A stretch of 64,000 nucleotides of DNA from Bugulina stolonifera. Its lineage: Eukaryota > Bryozoa > Gymnolaemata > Cheilostomatida > Bugulidae. Positions within the stretch are counted from its first letter, which is position 1; each line of letters begins with the position of its first letter. The stretch covers positions 16,141,072 through 16,205,071 of the forward strand of contig OW285189.1 in the NCBI GenBank assembly GCA_935421135.1, read 5' to 3'. Positions 60,301 through 64,000 of this stretch are shown here, piece by piece. The notes under the pieces are model-generated. The model was not told where the DNA came from and did no database searches. It saw only the letters and a list, made by a program, of their open reading frames with translations. A program made the translations under genes and the position numbers.

Positions 60301-61980
60301 GCACTATGTACTCATCAGCTAAGATAAGAGCTATAGAGAACACAAGGAAAAAGGTGAATACAGTCCCCAGATGATGTGATAGAGGCTCATTATTCAGTAT
60401 TACATTCAGTTGCCAGTTCTTGATCTGAATAACCTGAAACTTTGTATTATCAAATGTTAATCAATTTTAAATTTATTTTCCAATATATTTCAAATAATGC
60501 TGATGACTTCACTGCCACACCTCTATAACACAGAAAAGACTTAGAGTATAATATTATTATTATATCCTTTGTCGGTGGGGCAGGCAAGCCCTGTAGCCTG
60601 TAGATTTCCACTCACCCACTGCTGTAGGCTAAATTAGAGTATAGCCTGTGTACTTACTGATTGCAATTCGTTGAGCACTTTAAGTATTTCATCATGTGAC
60701 TGGAGGGCAGTGTCTTTGCTCTGTGAACATAAAGAAGGCTAATCATGTAGGTGTAAGAGTGTAGGTGCAGAAATTATATATCATGTATAGTCCTAGAAAT
60801 CACATGTTCTAAGTTCAAACAATGTAAGTGGGCCAACAGATCATATACTAATATGTACACCTGCTAATACATAATACTATCAATAGAAAAAGGAAGATCC
60901 TCTTTCAATTGGCAACTTTGGACCCTCTATTGGACACCGTCCTGTTTATTACAAGGTTGGCAACCTAACAAGTTACCTCCTAACATCATTTATGTCCATC
61001 TCTGATAGATGGTAGCAATACAGAAGCAATACAACAGTTATTAATGACTGTCAGTGTTTACCAACTTGTTGCCAATTCTCCTCTGGAACAAAACTCCTCT
61101 ATGACCAGGCAAGGTCTTGTCAACAACCAATTAATTTATAATCTCTTAATCAAGTAGATCATTATTCCTCCTTCTTCAATCATAAGATAATTACCCTCCC
61201 CTCATGATGATTATAACATGAAGTAAACCAAGAGCTGACTGTATAGCATATGGAAGGGCTGATCTAGCTCGGCCCACTAACTGACACAATGATGGGTGAT
61301 GATTACTTACTTTGGCAAAGAGTCTACGCGAATCCTCACATATATCTGAGAGTCTTTGGTTCATAGAGTTACCGTAGACATCACTGAGTACACAATGATC
61401 TCTACTCTGTTGTTTCGTGATGCCTAGTATATGCTGCCAGCAGGTGTATGTAGAGAACACAGCCCAGGACTCTCTTCTGTGATAACATTATTTGCATACA
61501 ATCATGTTATAGAGGTGAACTAAATGAAATGTACTATCATTAGTGGTAAGACAGGTGCCATAAAGTGTCTGGTCATGAGATACAAATGATTATTCTTACA
61601 AGCTTATGACACCTTGTTCAACATGTCTCTCCTGCCAGGCCATACTTCCTCTTTTACATAAGAGATTGACAGGTGTGCCAAAGTGCTCTTTTGATATATT
61701 CATCAAATTGTTAATATTTGGTAATATTCCAATAGAATTCATGGTTGCTGAGTTACTCCTCCAAGTGAATAAATTTACTTGATAAGACTGACTTACTTCA
61801 GTTTCTCCTGCTTCTGTTTCTTGACGTAATGTTTAGCTAAGCTCTCCAACTTCTGTGAGTACTCTATCTCAATGTCTGCTCTCTTCCTGAAGAACTCCTG
61901 GATCTCTGAGACCATGCTAATCTGGCTCTCCAGTTTGTCATCCAGACATCTCAGTTGTGCCTGCAACTTCCCCTGAATGT
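48364..61980 (-). CDS. srGAP: SLIT-ROBO Rho GTPase-activating protein (F-BAR, RhoGAP, SH3), 5' end missing
   Basis: Nineteen in-phase exons give about 1,228 aa: 61980-61797, 61476-61311, 60720-60658, 59190-59044, 58653-58525, 57966-57800, 56878-56722, 56320-56153, 55670-55446, 55335-55197, 54868-54734, 54344-54145, 53909-53794, 51734-51685, 50853-50676, 50517-50281, 50002-49864, 49639-49406 and 49218-48364. The F-BAR part shows [20 protein letters not shown] and [12 protein letters not shown]. The RhoGAP part has the arginine finger GVFRVSG and [12 protein letters not shown]. The SH3 part has ALYDY-like [15 protein letters not shown] and [10 protein letters not shown]. The tail is Ser/Thr-rich and ends in a polyproline/lysine stretch. 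srGAPs bend membranes and switch off Rac/Cdc42 during cell migration. The first ~20 F-BAR residues and the start codon are not found, and may lie beyond 64000. AATAAA follows the stop by ~40 nt. Confidence 0.96.
50115..50139 (+). repeat. 25-nt poly(G) tract
   Basis: An uninterrupted G run (C run on the srGAP sense strand) lies in the intron between exons 50281 and 50002. Such tracts can form G-quadruplexes and are prone to length error in assembly. Confidence 0.9.
53577..53770. repeat. ~45-bp tandem repeat
   Basis: Four units of the type GATGGCAGTAGTAGCAGGTG plus TGTGGTRGATAAGGTAACTAC lie within about 25 nt downstream (minus strand) of an srGAP donor at 53793. Confidence 0.85.
55675..55885. 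repeat. 28-30-bp tandem repeat next to an acceptor
   Basis: About seven units of ACAATAATATACACTAACAGCATTGTATT and shorter variants lie directly upstream (minus strand) of the srGAP exon that starts at 55670. Confidence 0.85.
58247..58530 (-). repeat. 30-bp minisatellite containing the srGAP splice donor
   Basis: About nine units with exact 30-bp period. On the minus strand each reads TAGAG|GTACTTGTTATTAC..., matching the true exon end and donor at 58525/58524. The distal units have drifted. Confidence 0.93.
58686..58725. repeat. (TATAG)n microsatellite
   Basis: Several perfect pentanucleotide units lie just upstream of an srGAP exon. Confidence 0.85.
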
Positions 61981-64000
61981 CTGAAAATAGTCATACAATA
62001 TAGAAATGAAAACCATCATATAAGTAATAGCACAAAAACTACTGAAAATAGATAATTTATTAATATGGAGCCATCAGCAATATTAGGACATGTACTACCC
62101 TGTAAATAACAGGAACAATTTGCAGTCACACTTGCATTACCCCTCCACCATAGGGCCGACACATACACTATAAGGGCATAACACATCACAACAAGCATAG
62201 AAGTGAATCCTGCAGAATCTTACACCAACAACAACGTCAGCACTTGAGGCAGCACTTCAACACCAGATATATACATCTGTAGAATAACTTGAGACTTGAA
62301 GAGTATCAAGTATCAACAAACAAAGAAGCTCAAGTATAATATACTAGTTCTATAAGCCCTGGAGTCATCCACTTGACTAGAACAACCATCAAGCATGCAT
62401 GCATAGATCAACTGCTAGTTAAGGAGTTACATAAATCACAGGTCTAACTGTTACAACTACCTATAGTCTTCGACTTCAATATCCGGTGGACACCTAGTCA
62501 GCTGATTGAGTGGACACCTAGTCACTAGTCAGTCGATTGAGTGGACAGTTAGCTCAGACCTAGTACTGTCAACGTATTCCACCAAGTCAGTGCCTACACA
62601 TTGCAGCACTGCAATTCATACTTTCATGTGTGCCCACAGAATGAATGGAGGGTATTGTGTCAGTCTGCTAACTCATCTCTACTAACCAGGGCCAATAAGC
62701 CCTATAATGACTTTGCTCTTGCAGACATGATGCTGACCTTGTGTCAAATGCTGACATACTCTAAACTAATAATGACAATGTCCATGCCCCCTCACACTCA
62801 TAAATCAATCTATTTTGGTTTGGAATTAAATTTCACTTGTATTTTTAGGGCTTGTAGATTCACACTGAAGTATAACTGATTTGGTATTCCACTCACCTCA
62901 TAAACAAACAGGTAGTCCATAAGGACACTAATCAGGGACATATTGCATAATGACAAGATTTCAGGTATTGGCAAGCAAACTCTCACTTATATCTCATTGC
63001 TTTTATTATATAAATAATTGCACAATCAGGTGTTTAGTGTCAAGGCAGCGTGCATGGAATTCCATTACCACCAGATATCCACACACGTTCAATGTACAAG
63101 AAAGTGGTAAGATGAAGGGTGGATAAGCTGTGATGTTGGACTTGGACAGCAGATGTAACAATAATGGTATAGGTTCCTGGTAGGCCTACCCTACCCTGAC
63201 TGGAGACAATACAGTATACTTATGGTAATATTCATTATTTTATCATTTACCATACTACAATATAGACAGTATAGTTATTCCTCAGACAGCTAGGCTTATT
63301 AAACTGCCCTCAATATAAATCCTGACACTGATTAAAATTAAGGAAATCTATGACCAAAGTCTAAGCTAGTAAACGGGCAGACTAGCAATGGACAAACCCT
63401 ACAGTATTCAGTATTGCCTGACAAGTAGGTATAAGTACCCAAGACTTTCACAATTCAGAATCAATAATACTAATTGTAAACCAAAATAAAACCCAATTAA
63501 TTTACACAGTGTATGCATGACTATCAACTGAGTTAAACTGAACATTATTTATTGACTAAAATTTACAAACTGTCAACTAGAATTAACAGTTCCATTCCCA
63601 GGAGAGCAACCTGTCTATGCTTAGTACATAATGGACTAGACTTGAGTATATGCAGCCTTGATGAACTGGTGCAGTCGCTGCCAGCTGCTGTGTGATCCCA
63701 TTACATAACAGACATGATGTGATTATTTGATACTATTGCAGAGTGGACGACTAGAATGGGAGACTAGAATGTGTGCATTGTTGTAGTGCTAGTAGTAAAA
63801 ATACTTGAGTTCACTGGGCTAATGACAATAAACAATAGATAGTAGCTGATAGTAGACAACATAGGACACCCTTGACAAACCACAAATTACCTCCATCTTA
63901 TAGAATAACTGAGTGTTTTAGAGTAACACCCCACACCTTACAATGCAAACAAGGTCAACTGATAAACTGTTAGCCATCCCACCTAGATAACTGATTGTAA
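61981..64000. other. Upstream of the visible srGAP exons; no exon recognised
   Basis: This is probably the first intron of srGAP or its upstream region. No minus-strand ATG with a phase-1 donor giving an F-BAR N-terminus was found. Short plus-strand frames, such as one of 92 codons near 62601-62879, have no recognisable domain. Confidence 0.45.

Overview
The window looks like a piece of an AT-rich invertebrate metazoan genome. The gene set includes an F-BAR/RhoGAP/SH3 protein of the srGAP family, a CRAL-TRIO lipid carrier, SLC22-type transporters and antistasin-like cysteine-rich modules. Introns are short to medium, GT-AG, and full of minisatellites. The style fits a sponge or another early-branching animal, but the species is inferred, not proven. 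Most open frames in the window are shadows. The real genes are multi-exon and were rebuilt here from splice sites with matching phases.

Layout, left to right. 342-1603 (+): 3' part of a secreted antistasin/WAP-like gene. 3490-8714 and 10870-16627 (+): two tandem, intact nine-exon SLC22-like transporter genes, each predicted at 553 aa. A ~1 kb insertion with a 6-bp target duplication sits upstream of the second copy only. 17666-18435: non-autonomous hAT element. 19058-32904 (+): CRAL-TRIO gene (306 aa) whose second intron holds a 9.7-kb Polinton/Maverick-like element (20067-29774). 33129-33300: tRNA-derived SINE. 34504-36675: AT-rich foldback, decayed non-LTR reverse transcriptase fragment and a second hAT element. 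37359-43759 (+): eleven-exon threonine dehydratase with an ACT domain (481 aa). 44532-46602 (-): predicted 157-aa single-pass membrane protein of unknown function. 48364-61980 (-): nineteen exons of an srGAP gene lacking only its first exon(s). 61981-64000: no recognised exon.

The most unusual part is the 9.7-kb element. It has ~540-bp CpG-rich terminal inverted repeats, a 6-bp target duplication (TACATA), an intron-containing family-B DNA polymerase with extra N-terminal zinc fingers and a possible OTU-like cysteine/histidine module, and a divergent second gene with a lysine-rich leader and two OB-like repeats (possibly a single-strand DNA-binding protein). The two genes are separated by a ~0.9-kb mirror-image array of 31-bp repeats. 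No integrase, packaging ATPase, maturation protease or capsid gene could be recognised. This suggests a stripped-down, perhaps protein-primed, replicon that differs from standard Polintons.

A second pattern recurs in at least five introns from three host gene families. Tandem repeats start exactly at, or contain, the 5' splice site, so the intron carries several copies of its own donor. Paralogue comparison at the transporter locus shows that one of these arrays is present in only one of the two copies.
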